Shown here in pieces: positions 1-11,400 of a stretch of DNA of 18,430 bases. Position 1 is the stretch's first letter. Each line of letters starts with the position of its first letter. A model generated the notes under the pieces. That model did not search any database. It saw nothing but the letters and a program-made list of their open reading frames with translations, and was not told the origin of the DNA. The translations under genes and the position numbers were made by a program. This DNA comes from UBA4661 sp002405405. Its GTDB lineage: Bacteria; Bacteroidota; Ignavibacteria; Kapaibacteriales; UBA4661. Location: NCBI GenBank assembly GCA_036847245.1, contig DAIUAL010000045.1, positions 1 to 18,430 of the forward strand, in the 5' to 3' direction.

Positions 1-1783
1 AAAGAGTTTTTTCTTTTCCTGCTTGACGATAGGTTTTACCAATTTCAAAAAGCCGAAGATCATGGGCATTGTAGCGAATATTCAGATCAAGAATGCGAAG
101 CATAGAGTGGATAAGCGATGGGCGCATCACAGACATTTCTTCGCCGAGGGGATTGACCAAGCGAATGGGTTCATCAGTAAAAAAGTTCGCTGAAGTTGGA
201 TCAGAGAGTTCTTGTGATAAACATTCTAAAAAGCCATTGGCAGTCAAATATGCCGTTGCACGATCGATCAAATGCGGCGGTGCAAGTTCTTTGGGGAGAG
301 CAGACATTTCCAAGCTGGCATGTGACGATACTGCCGGCGGAATATTATCGTAATGGTACAAACGAGCAATTTCTTCGATTAAATCGAACTCTAGTGCAAT
401 ATCCACACGCCATGTCGGAGCAAGGAATGTTACACTTTCGTCTGTGCGAGATTGTACCGTAAAGCCCAAACGCGTGAGCAACTGTACCATAATGTCATCA
501 GCAATATCAACACCGATAATGGTGCGTGCTTTCGCAAAACGAAGCGTAACAAGAGCAGGTTCTACCGATGTTGGATAGACATCAATGCGTCCGGGAGCAA
601 TTTCGCCGCCGGCGACTTGTTGAATTAACTGCGCCGCACGATCAGCAGAGAAAATGACCGAACCCATATCAACACCACGTTCAAAGCGGTAGGAAGCATC
701 GCTTTGAATACCAAGTGCTTTTGCGGTTTTGCGGATATTGGAGGGGGCAAAATATGCTGTTTCGATAAAGACATTTGTTGTGGTATTGCTGATTTCACTA
801 TTCATACCACCCATCACGCCTGCCACAGCAACATTGCGTTTGTCATCGGCAATCATCAGCATCGTAGAAGTTAACGAACGCTCTTTACCATCGAGGGTGG
901 TAAATTTTTCACCATCCTGTGCCGTACGAACATGAATGGCACGACCCTGTAAGGTGTCCATATCAAACGCATGAATGGGCTTGCCACATTCAAGCATGAC
1001 GAAGTTCGTAATATCCACGACATTGTTGATGGAGCGCAGTCCTGCCGCTTGCATACGAGCTTTCAGCCATGCAGGAGATTCACCGACGGTAACGCCCCGT
1101 ACTACCCGACCAACAAAGCGATGGCACAATGCAGGATCATGAATGGTAACAGACATTTCATCGGCAGTTGATGTACCTGCTTCGCTGAAATCAAGAGCAG
1201 GGAGATGCAATGGAATATCGAAATATGCCGAAAGTTCACGGGCAATGCCGATATGGCTTAAGCAGTCAGCACGATTGGGGGTAATGCCAATGGTGAAAAT
1301 AACATCATTCATGCCCATGAATTCTGCAAAGGGTATGCCGAGCGGTGTATCTTCAGGAAGCACCCAAATACCCGAACTATCCTCGCCTACAGCAAGCTCT
1401 GACTGACTACAAATCATCCCATTCGATTCCACGCCACGAATTTTTCGTTTGCCAATAGCAAAGCCACCATTGGGAACAATGGCTCCTTCTGTTGCCACAA
1501 CAACTTTCTGCCCTGCTGAGACATTGGGTGCACCACAGATAATGGTTCGCGATGTTATACCATCAAGCGTTACTTGGCACACCGACAGCTTGTCGGCATC
1601 GGGGTGCTTTTCGCGATGCTGTACAAAACCGATAAAAAAGTTTTTATACTTGAGCGCGGGCTGTTCGATACCCTCGACTTCCAAGCCAAGCATAGTCAGG
1701 ATAGGTTCTAATTGTGCGGGTTCGGCAAGAATAGCTTCGGGGAGCGTGATATAAGTTGTAAGCCAGTTGAGAGAAAGATTCAT
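1..1783 (-). CDS. pheT: Phenylalanine--tRNA ligase beta subunit (partial, C-terminus beyond window)
   Basis: Beta chain of the heterotetrameric (alpha-beta)2 enzyme that charges tRNA-Phe in the cytoplasm; in this family it carries the tRNA-contacting and editing domains. Reading the minus strand from ATG at 1783 gives 594 open codons to the window edge. Visible in order: the EMAP/OB-type tRNA-binding domain with KHPDADKL (residues 59-66), the B1 motif ITPNRADCLSHIGIARELS (167-185), the B3/B4 editing region with KPIHAFDMDTL (268-278), GVMGG (322-326) and SDASYRFERGVD (361-372), then a B5 domain with PTWRVDI followed by an IEEIAR.Y.YDNIP stretch. The remaining roughly 200 residues, including the FDX-ACB anticodon-binding domain, lie outside. 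The N-terminus MNLSLNWL is typical, so the start is secure although no Shine-Dalgarno is visible. It is divergent from the giant gene; pheS is not in view. Confidence 0.96.
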   Translation of the reverse strand, partial: MNLSLNWLTTYITLPEAILAEPAQLEPILTMLGLEVEGIEQPALKYKNFFIGFVQHREKHPDADKLSVCQVTLDGITSRTIICGAPNVSAGQKVVVATEGAIVPNGGFAIGKRKIRGVESNGMICSQSELAVGEDSSGIWVLPEDTPLGIPFAEFMGMNDVIFTIGITPNRADCLSHIGIARELSAYFDIPLHLPALDFSEAGTSTADEMSVTIHDPALCHRFVGRVVRGVTVGESPAWLKARMQAAGLRSINNVVDITNFVMLECGKPIHAFDMDTLQGRAIHVRTAQDGEKFTTLDGKERSLTSTMLMIADDKRNVAVAGVMGGMNSEISNTTTNVFIETAYFAPSNIRKTAKALGIQSDASYRFERGVDMGSVIFSADRAAQLIQQVAGGEIAPGRIDVYPTSVEPALVTLRFAKARTIIGVDIADDIMVQLLTRLGFTVQSRTDESVTFLAPTWRVDIALEFDLIEEIARLYHYDNIPPAVSSHASLEMSALPKELAPPHLIDRATAYLTANGFLECLSQELSDPTSANFFTDEPIRLVNPLGEEMSVMRPSLIHSMLRILDLNIRYNAHDLRLFEIGKTYRQAGKEKTL

Positions 1784-1901
1784 AGAAGATGAGAGAACAG
1801 ATAACGAAAGGATATATAACACAAGAAGAACGCGAAAATACGGTTTTTGACGGTGGTACATTCACGACAATGTGATTGTTAGTATTGTCTGTCATATTGC
1901 C

Positions 1902-1991
1902 CGTCATTACGAGCGTAGCGAAGTAATCTGCACGATGCGGTTTTCAATTGCAGACAGGGCAGTAGTATTACGGATCAAGCCCGCAATGACG
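1902..1991. repeat. REP/MITE-like inverted repeat with CGTCATTRCG ends
   Basis: The left end CGTCATTACG (1902-1911) and the right end CGCAATGACG (1982-1991) are inverted copies differing at one base. The left arm itself folds: ATTAC pairs with GTAAT around GAGCGTAGCGAA. The right arm, read on the minus strand, begins CGTCATTGCGGGCTTGATCC. Such arms resemble dispersed intergenic palindromes seen in many bacterial genomes. No open frame here looks like a protein. Confidence 0.6.
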
Positions 1992-2015
1992 ATAGCACAA
2001 CAACGTAAAGCGTAG

Positions 2016-2034
2016 GGGCGAATCGCATTCGCCC
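2016..2034. repeat. Perfect short palindrome GGGCGAAT-CGC-ATTCGCCC
   Basis: An 8-bp perfect stem (2016-2023 with 2027-2034) closes a 3-base loop. It is followed by GCAGG rather than a T-tract, so it does not look like an intrinsic terminator. It sits between two copies of the CGTCATTRCG family and probably belongs to a second dispersed repeat family (inference). Confidence 0.55.
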
Positions 2035-2047
2035 GCAGGTATTGCAC

Positions 2048-2074
2048 GTCATTGCGAGCGCAGCGCGGCAATCC
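2048..2074. repeat. Second copy of the CGTCATTRCGAGCG hairpin repeat
   Basis: This stretch matches the left arm of the 1902-1991 element: CGTCATT, R, CGAGCG, Y, AGCG, then two variable bases, G, Y, AATC. Its stem is ATTGC/GCAAT where the other copy has ATTAC/GTAAT, a compensatory base-pair change that keeps the fold. Confidence 0.6.
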
Positions 2075-2105
2075 CAGTGTTTGGTTGTACCTAAAACCCG
2101 TTCGC

Positions 2106-2118
2106 TGAGCTTATCGAA
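2106..2118. repeat. Copy 1 of the TGAGCTTRTCGAA repeat core
   Basis: TGAGCTTATCGAA lies inside a longer imperfect palindrome (about 2098-2122). The same 13-base core recurs at 2377-2389 and 2443-2455 with G in place of A at one position. It is a widespread type of intergenic repeat core in bacterial genomes (from memory). Confidence 0.5.
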
Positions 2119-2318
2119 GCATGGAATGTCTCTACGGTCTGCGGTCAAATACCTTCTCCACACCAACACTTGTTATGTAATAAGTATAAAACCACTATCT
2201 TGTCAAAATAAATTATATACTATCAAAAAATATGCTGATCAACCCAAATTGCTTTGAATCTTTTTCACACAACAATGTCAGAAGAATACCATGCACAACG
2301 CTACAACCCGCAAGATTC

Positions 2319-2467
2319 AAACCTCACCCCCGTTCGCTTTGCTCACGTTCCCTCTCCGCTTCGGCAAGTGGTACGTTGAGCTTGTCGAAACGCTCAGCAT
2401 ACCGCTTCGAGGAGAGGGATGTCCGAAGGACAGGCGTCGCATTGAGCTTGTCGAAATGGTGAGGTTT
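2319..2467. repeat. 149-base MITE-like palindromic element overlapping the start of the giant gene
   Basis: Terminal inverted repeats AAACCTCACC (2319-2328) and GGTGAGGTTT (2458-2467) match perfectly over 10 bases. An inner inverted pair CCCTCTCC (2350-2357) and GGAGAGGG (2411-2418) nests inside them. Two copies of TGAGCTTGTCGAA (2377-2389 and 2443-2455) lie within, the first forming its own TGAGC/GCTCA hairpin. The second copy directly abuts the ATG at 2456, so the right end encodes the first codons of the giant protein. No transposase is present, so this is a non-autonomous or REP-like element. Confidence 0.6.
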
Positions 2468-5400
2468 ACACAGGACAGGGCGAGGTTCACAACACGCGCC
2501 GCGCTCCTCCTCTGCACTCTGCTTCTGTCACTCCTCATGCCACATCGCACGTATGCTCAACCAACCAATGGCATGGCGGCAACGAGCGTTCTTGGTCAGC
2601 CCAATTTTACGAATACAACTATTGCTCGTGCTCAAGGTTTGGCTTCGCCGTATGGTATTGCCATTGATAATGCAAATGGAAAGATCTATGTTGCTGATCC
2701 GGGCAATAATCGAGTCCTGCGGTATTCAAGGGCGCAAGCATTGACGACAGCGGGTACTCCAGAAGCCGTTTTTGGGCAGACAAACTTTATATCTAATGCG
2801 TCGAATTCTGGCGGTGTTTCGGGAAGCACAATGAATTCTCCTATTGGTATTGCCGTTGATTCTTCCGGCAATCTCTATGTCTCTGATTATAACAATCATC
2901 GCGTATTACGTTTCAATAGTGCCCACACCGCAAATTCGGGTGCTACTGCATCAGCTGTCTTTGGTCAAGCCAATATGAATTCTAATGACGAAAATCGTGG
3001 GGGTGGAGTAACTCCTTCTCAAAGTTCACTCAGATATCCTTTTGGGATTGCGATTGACCGTTTGGATAATCTGTACATTGTCGATCAAAGCAATAATAGA
3101 GTTCTACGCTTTGCTAATGCATCAACAGCAGGTAATGGACCAAATGCATCAGCTGTCTTTGGTCAATCAACATTTAGTACAAATACTCCTTTTACTACTG
3201 CAACTGGTCTAGATATGCCCAAGGGTGTAACTATTGATGCTTCTTTCAATTTGTATGTCGCACAGCAGAATAATAATAGGGTAGTGCGCTATGCAAATGC
3301 TCATACGGCTTCGAATGGTTCATCTGCCAGTGCAGTATTCGGACAACCGAACGAAACTTCGTTTACTGCTAATAATGGTGGTAGGTCGGCAAGTAGAATG
3401 AGTGTCCCAATTGGCGTTGCTGTGGATATTGCGGGGAATCTCTTCGTAGCGGAGCAGGGTAATCACCGCGTGATGCGATTTGCAAATGCCTCGACGGCAA
3501 CGACAGGCGCGGCGGCAAATCTCGTGTATGGTCAGCCCGATTTTACATCGGCTCCGACTGCTGGTGTCTCTAATATGTATAATCCACAACTTATAGCTGT
3601 AGACCCCTTGGGCAATCTGTATGTCGGGGATTATGGAGCTAATCGTATTCTGATTTTTGCGAATGGAACAAGTGCCACAATGAATAATCCCACCCCTTCT
3701 TCTGTCCTTGGGCAAGGAAATTTGAATAGTGGAACCGCAAATGCATCTTTTGAAGGTGCTCTCAATACTCCTACTTCTATAGCGGTCGATAATACCACAG
3801 GGAAAATATTTGTTGCAGAAACAGGTAATAACAGAGTAGTACGCTACAGCAGTGTCCAAGCATTGTTAACTGGTGGCACACCTGAAGCGGTATTAGGGCA
3901 ATCGGTATCCTCTGGCGCAGGCACTGCTAATCAAGGTATGGGTGCATTTAATAACGGTGCATATACTCCTTCAGCAAGTTCAATGTCGAGTCCAAACTCC
4001 ATTGTACTCGATAATGCAGGCAATCTTTATGTTGCTGATGCGAGCAACAATCGTGTTCTCCGCTTTGCCAATGCCCTGACAGCTTCGACGGGTGCATCGG
4101 CAAGTGCTGTTTTTGGTCAAGCAGGGTTTACCACTAATGGAACGGGCACATCGTTGAGTAGTATGAATCTTCCCTATGGGGTCACAGTTGATGCCTCAGG
4201 GAATCTTTATATCGCTGATGCCGGTAATAATCGTGTCTTGCGGATCAATAATGCGGCAAGTGCATCGAACGGTGTATCGGCAACGGAAATAGGGTCAGGA
4301 TTTAATAGTCCATATGATGTGGCAATCGATGCTTCTAACAACCTCTATATTGTGGACTATAATAACAATCAAGTGGTTCGGCTACCCAATGCTCATACAG
4401 CAAATACAGCTACTGCGACTACAGCATCTTTGGGTGGTCCTTCAGCCGGTCCGTCGGCGGCATCAGCGACTGTGACCAATTATCCAACCGGTGTTGCAGT
4501 TGATAGCCAAGGCAATTTATATGTAGCCGATCAGAATTATCATCGGGTATTGCGATATTCGAATGCGGCAACAATTGCCTCCGGTACTCCTGCCGACCTT
4601 GTGTTGGGGCAAGCTAATTTTACATCCGGTGATGCCAATAGGGGAGGTAGTGCGGCAAATAATTCATTAAGTTCTCCTGCCGATGTTACCATAGATGCCT
4701 CAGGTAACATGTTTGTTGCGGATAACCAAAACAACCGTGTCCTGCGCTTTGTTGGATTTGGTAGTGCGAGTACCTCCGCCACAGCAAGCCCAACATCGGT
4801 GAACTTTGGCACCAACTTTACGGGCGGTCTAACAACCACACAAACAATTACGCTGTCGATAGCCAATGTCAATGCCAATGACAGCTTTACTTATACGCTG
4901 GGTGGCAATACAACTGGTATCACACTGAGTGAAAATGGCTTTACAACGACTGCGAATACAAATCCTTTCAACCGCACCTTTACGCTGACACTGAACCCCG
5001 CAGTGGTGAATACCGTGAGTGGTTTCTTGTACATCCGCAGTGCAGGTGTAAGCACAACACTGGCGACTATCACACTTGGCGGTCAAGTGCGCGATGTAAC
5101 CTCGCTGACCGTATCAGCAACGAGCGTGAATCATGGCACAGTGAATATCAATGCGACAAGCACACAAACAATACGCTTGACGATTAACAATGCGATAGCA
5201 GGTGAGCGATTCACGTACAGTAGCAATAGTGCGGACTTCACGCTTGGTAGTAACACGAGCTTTACGACAAGTGCTACCAGTACCCAATTCACAACAACTG
5301 TAACGATCAGTTTTGCACCAACAACCATCGGTGCGAAGACAGGGAATTTGACGATCAGCACCGCAAGCAATGTGAGCAATCCAACAGTGGTTGCGCTCAG

Positions 5401-8400
5401 CGGCACCGCCGTGAGTACGTCCATGACGGTATCGGCAAGTAGTATGAACTTTGGTACGATCAATACAAGCAACACTAGCACGCAAACGATTGTCTTGACA
5501 CTTAGCAATGTGCAAGCAGGCGAGCGATTCACCTACGCGAGCAATAGCGCAGACTTCGCGCTGGGTACGAATCTTGGTTTTACGACAACGGCAAGTAGTA
5601 CACAGTTCACGACAACAATAACCGTGAGCTTTGCACCGACTACGATTGGCGCAAAGACGGGTAATCTGACGATCAGCACTGCAAACAGTGTCAATGCTAC
5701 AATCATTGCTATGAGCGGTACAGCGGTGAGTACCTCGCTGACGGTATCAGCGGTGAGTTTGAACTTTGGTGCAGTTGGTACGAATGCCACAGCAAGCACA
5801 CAGACGATAACGCTGACGATCAACAATGCGCAAGCTGGTGAGCGATTCACGTATTCAACCACCGGCACAAACGCAAGTGATTTCTTGCTGAATGGGAATC
5901 TCGGTTTTACAACAACCGCCAGCAGTACACAGTTTAGCACAACGATTACGGTGGGCTTTGTTGCAAGCAATGTGGGTAATCGCACAGGTAACTTGGTCAT
6001 CAGCACCGCAAGCAGTGTGAACACCACGACTATACCACTTGCAGGGATCGGGTTGAATAGCACTTCTGCTACACCAAGCCCGGCAGTCGTGAGTTTCGGA
6101 ACAAACTTCACGGGCGGAGGAACAACCACACAAACAGTGGTACTCACGATGGTAAATGTCAGTGCGAATGATGTTTTCACGTACTCGCTTGGTGGAAATA
6201 CAACAGGCATTACGATGAATACCACGGGCTTTACAACGACAGCCAATGCCAGTCAATTCAGCACAACGATAACGCTCACGCTGAATCCTGCTACGGTGAA
6301 TGTCATCAATGGCGTACTGTGGGTGAATAGCGCAGGAGTGAGCAATACGCTTGCCACGATCACGCTTGGTGGTCAAGTACGCGATGTAACCTCGCTGACG
6401 GTGTCGCCAACAAGTTTGAATCATGGCACAACGAATATCAATGCAACGAGTACACAAACAATTCGCTTGACGATCAACAATGGGATGGCAGGTGAGCGAT
6501 TCACCTATGCAAGCAACAGTGCCGACTTTGTGCTTGGCACGAATACGGTCTTTACAACGAATGCAACCAGCACACAGTTTAGCACAAGCATTACGGTCAG
6601 TTTCTCACCGACCAGTGTTGGCGCAAAAACAGGCAACTTGACGATCAGCACGGCAAGCAATGTGAACTCAACGGTCGTTGCTCTCAGCGGTACAGCAGTG
6701 AGTACCTCGCTGACAGTATCAGCAAGCAGTTTGAATTTCGGTACACTCAATACGAGCAACACAAGCACACAAACGATAACACTCACACTGACCAATGTTC
6801 AAGCAGGTGAGCGATTCACGTGTGCGAGCAACAGCGCGGACTTCACACTTGGCACGAATACGGGCTTCACGACAACGGCAAGTAGTACACAATTCACAAC
6901 AACAATAACCATGAGCTTTGCACCAACGGCGATTGGCGCAAGAACAGGCAACTTGACGATCAGCACGGCAAGCAGTGTGAGTACGCCAACGGTCATTGCG
7001 ATGAGTGGCACAGCGATAAGTACCTCGCTGACGATCTCGGCAACGAGTTTGAATTTTGGGGCTGTTGGTACAAATGCCACTGCAAGCACGCAGACGATTA
7101 CACTAACGATCAACAATGCGCAAGCAGGAGAACGCTTCACGTACTCAACCACCGGCACGAATGCGAGTGATTTCTCGCTCAGTGGAAACTTGGGCTTTAC
7201 GACCACAGCAAGCAGTACGCAATTCAGCACGAGCATTACGGTGGGTTTTGTTGCAAGCAATGTGGGTAATCGCACAGGCAACTTGGTAATTAGCACTGCA
7301 AGCAGTGTGAATAATACAACAATCCCACTTACGGGCATTGGTTTGAATACGACCTCTGCTACAGCAAACCCAACATCGGTGAGTTTCGGCACGAACTTCG
7401 TCGGTGGTGCAACAACCACGCAAACAGTTACGCTGAATATCATCAATGTGAATAATGGTGATACGTTCAACTACACCTTTGGTGGCAATACAACAGGCGT
7501 ATCGGTAAGCCCAACAAGTTTGACGACAAATGCCAATGCGAGTCAATTCAATCAAACGATTACCTTGTCTTTGAATCCGACTGCTGTGAATACCGTGAAT
7601 GGTGTGATGTGGGTGAATAGCACACAATCAGGCAGTACAACACTGGCTACGATTGCGTTGTCGGGTGCGGTGCTTCCCGTTGCAACGCTGACGGTGAGTC
7701 CGACGAGTATTGCGTATGGTTCAGTGCCACGGTTTACGCCGACTCAGAGTCGTGTGATAACACTGACCTTCAACAATATCCGAGCAGGTGAAGCAATCAC
7801 GGTGAGTTTGCCAACGAATCCAAGTAATGTGTTCACGGTGAATAGCACCACCCAACCGATTACGTTCACAACCAATGCAAATCAAAGTGTTTTTACAACC
7901 ACTGTTACTCTATCTCTGCAAGCCAGTGCTTTAGCAAATACGTACAATGGTGTTTTGCGCACGGCAATCGCCGGTAATGGTACAGCAACCAGCGACATTG
8001 CGCTCAGTGCTACCTTGTCAGAACTGACGGTGAATGTAACGCCAAATCCCGTGAGCTTTGGTTCGATTGCGGCAATTGGTGTGTCGGCAACGCAAACATC
8101 AAGTACGCAAACGCTGACAATGACATGGAGTAATGCAGTCGCAGGAACAACCCAGCTGACCTTCTCGACAACGGGTAGTGCATTTTCGTATAGTTCGGAT
8201 GCGACCATCACCCTTCAAGGCACGAGTGGTACGAGTACGATTGCTCTTGCATTCCGTCCGACAGTAGTTGGTACAAGCACAGGTACGCTTCGCATTGTAG
8301 GGAATGCCGCGGGTTTGCTTGCTCAGGCACGACAAGACGAGGATGATCCTATTGATACGCCACGTCCTGAGTCACGTCCTGAGCCACTGTCGAAAGCAAA

Positions 8401-11400
8401 CAGTAGTACCATTCAAAATATCCAAAACCAAGTGGATATGACGGTGAACCTGACAGGTATCGCCACCTTTGCTATACCGTCAGCTCCTGTTGCAACAGCA
8501 GGGACAAGCATTACGACTACGAGTTTTGTAGCAAATTGGAATGCATCAGGCGGTGCGACAAGCTATGCGATTGATATTGCTACCAATGAGGGCTTTACCA
8601 ATCTTGTTGTGAATAATGTGAGTGTGAACACAACAAGCTATACCTTTACCGGTGGCAGTGCAAACACGACATACTTCATCCGTGTTCGCGCAAGCAATGC
8701 GCAGGGCACGAGTGGTAATAGCAATACCATCCAAGTATTGACATTGCCGAATGCACCGCAGAACCTGACGAGTACAAGCATCGGCGCAAGTAGTGCAACA
8801 CTCACTTGGTCAGCACCAATAGGTGGTGCAAGTAGTTATGCATTAGATGTATCTACCACATCGGCATTGACGAGTTTTGTGGGTAGTTTTAATAATCAAA
8901 GCATCAGTGGGCTAACGGTACCAGCAACGGGCTTACAACAAGGCATAACGTACTTTTGGCGAGTGCGAGCGGTGAATGCTACGGGTACATCAGCGAATAG
9001 CAGTGTACAGAGCTTCACCACACTTTTTGCGCCTGTGCTGACGAGTTTCACACCGAACCCGATTGCCCAAGGACAAACACTGACACTGGTGGGGAATTTC
9101 TTTGCATCACCAATGACGGTGAATATTGGTGGAACAGTGCTCACAGCAGTGGTGGTTAATGCAAGTACAGCAACGGTGATCATACCGAATACTGTGAGTG
9201 GTATTCAATCGGTGAGTATAACAACACCGGGAGGCAGTGCCACGAATAGTCAATTGCTCACGATCATCGCACCGCCCACGGTAACGAGTGTTACACCGAA
9301 TAGCATACTTGTGCCAAGTGCACCAACAAGTTTCACGATTGTGGGAACAAACTTTACGAATGCCACGCTGACGTTGACCGGACCAAACAGCGTGAATGGG
9401 ATCAATATTGCAAGCAGTATCACGAGTTCATCGACGACACAGTTTGTAGTGAATCTTGCGAACACACTTCTTGCCAATGCAGGACGCTATACTTTGACGG
9501 TAACGAATCTTGCAGGCAGTGCGAGTGGAATTGTCAATGTCAATTTACCACCGCCGACGATCGCCGACTTGCAACCGCGAGTCTTTGCAGTAGGACAGAC
9601 CGTAACGATCACAGGCACGAATTTTATTGGTGCAAGTGTGGTAACACTTGGGGGAGTGAATTTGAGCAACTTTACAGTCGTGAATGCAAACACGATAACT
9701 GCGGTTGTGAGTGGTGCGCCAAGTGGTTCAGTTGTTACCGTACAAACGGGTAGCGGTACGGCACGTGCAGAGTTTACCTATATCTTTGTAGGAGCGCCGA
9801 CATTAAGTATTGATCCAAGTCGTTTGCCGATAACACCGATTGTAACGAATCGTCAGCCGGTGGTGCTGACATTGAATGGAAGCAACATGATTGTTCCGGG
9901 AGAAAATAATATACCGCAGGCAGGCATGCTTACCTTGACCCGTCCCGATGGTGGCACATTTGCACTCAACAGTGTGGTGTTGAATCCATTTGCATTGAGC
10001 TTGTCTTCAACACAAATTCAATTGGCAGTACCATTCGATCAATTGCAAAATGTTGGTACATACACAATCGCACTGACAACCGCGGGAGGCAGCGCATCGC
10101 GCACCGTGAATGTGGTACAAGATCAATTCGGTGTTTCGGGAACGATACAGAGGACGGATCAACCGAATTCGGGCACGGACATGAGTGGGATTGTTGTTAC
10201 GCTGTCTGGTAATGGTCTTCAACCACGCATAGTGCAGACGAGCAGCGCAGGAGCGTATAGTTTCGGTGATGTACCGATTGGTACCTATACGGTGAGTTAT
10301 TCCAGCACACGGTTCTTCATTGATGCAAGTTCACGAACAGTGGCCGTGCAGGGTACAACAGTGATTCCAAATCCAATTGTGGTGCGTTTGCAAGCATTTA
10401 ATATATCGGGCATTGTAACAACAGGTACGAGCATCAATAGTATAGTTCTGCCAAATCCGGAAGTGAATTATACGAATACCAATGGGACAATTGTCGGTCG
10501 TACACTTGGTAATAGTGCAGGATTTTTCTTGATTGGTGGACTTCCCGCAGGACAGTATTACTTGACGATAGCCAGTACGATTGCTACCTTCAATCCGATT
10601 GTCGTAACGATTGGTGACCGCGATGTAGTGATCGATGGTAATCTTTTGCGAGGGAATATCATCAATCGTAACACATCAGCAAGCACAAGTGTCGCGGTAC
10701 AAGGCAGCGCAAATATCGGAACGGTAACCGATGAGTTTCGGAATGTGCCAAGCACAGCAGGAAATCTGACGGTAATTGTTACCCGTACGCCCGATTTTGG
10801 TGATTTGGTGCTGACGACCCGCCCAACAGTGAATGTGGTAATGAATCGTGAACGTGGCTATGAGCCGATTGTGTTGGTAGCAGAGTCATTAGGTGAACAA
10901 AGCATTACAAATGAGAAGCGAGGTAGCGAAATCAGCCAAGTATCGCAAGAGCGGTTACTGCGCTTGGGTGATACAGTATCGCTCACTGATGTGCAGAGTG
11001 GTCGCGTGGTGTATCGTCCGCGGGTAACGCAAACCCAAACGGATACGATACGGTTTAATATCAATTATAATTTGGGGTCAAATACGATTGTCAACAGTGT
11101 GGTGACAGTACGCTTCAATGTTGCCCAACGCCCACCGCGGATTGTTGCTCAGAGCAATCTGCCGGAAGTGATTGCCCGTGCGGGTGAGCGACCGGGTGTA
11201 CAGTGGTTTGTGTCGGATATACAAGGGAACTTCGACTTTGCGGGTATTGATTCAGCACAGGTAACGAGTGTCGTATCAAGCAATGAGGGATTACTGCCAC
11301 GAGGGAATATCACATTCAATCAATTCAATCGCGGACGGTGGTTGATGACGATGCAAACGCGGAGTAACACGACAGGCACAACGGTGATAACAGTAGGCTT

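Noticed and set aside
93..1754. Plus-strand short frames in the first 1.75 kb
   Set aside because: They are shadows of pheT on the minus strand, which has a full set of family motifs.
2291..2455. Upstream start (ATG 2291) for the giant protein
   Set aside because: The extra 55 residues translate the palindromic element (IPLRGEG, ELVET, IELVE) and would bury the signal peptide. ATG 2456 puts the signal peptide at the N-terminus. Not fully excluded.
3320..3859. Minus-strand 179-codon frame opposite the NHL propellers
   Set aside because: It is antisense to a well-supported propeller frame and its translation (Cys, Arg and Ile rich) has no recognisable domain.
5533..7627. Long minus-strand open frames (up to 237 and 223 codons) opposite the giant gene
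   Set aside because: They lie opposite the duplicated Ser/Thr/Asn-rich domains, repeat with the same 1290-base period, and have low-complexity Val/Leu/Ala or Cys/Arg-rich translations. They are by-products of the codon bias of the plus-strand repeats.
2570..8475. Regular repeats that could suggest a CRISPR array
   Set aside because: The repeats are codon-phased, degenerate, about 180 or 320 bases apart and inside an open frame. They have no short identical repeat-spacer structure.
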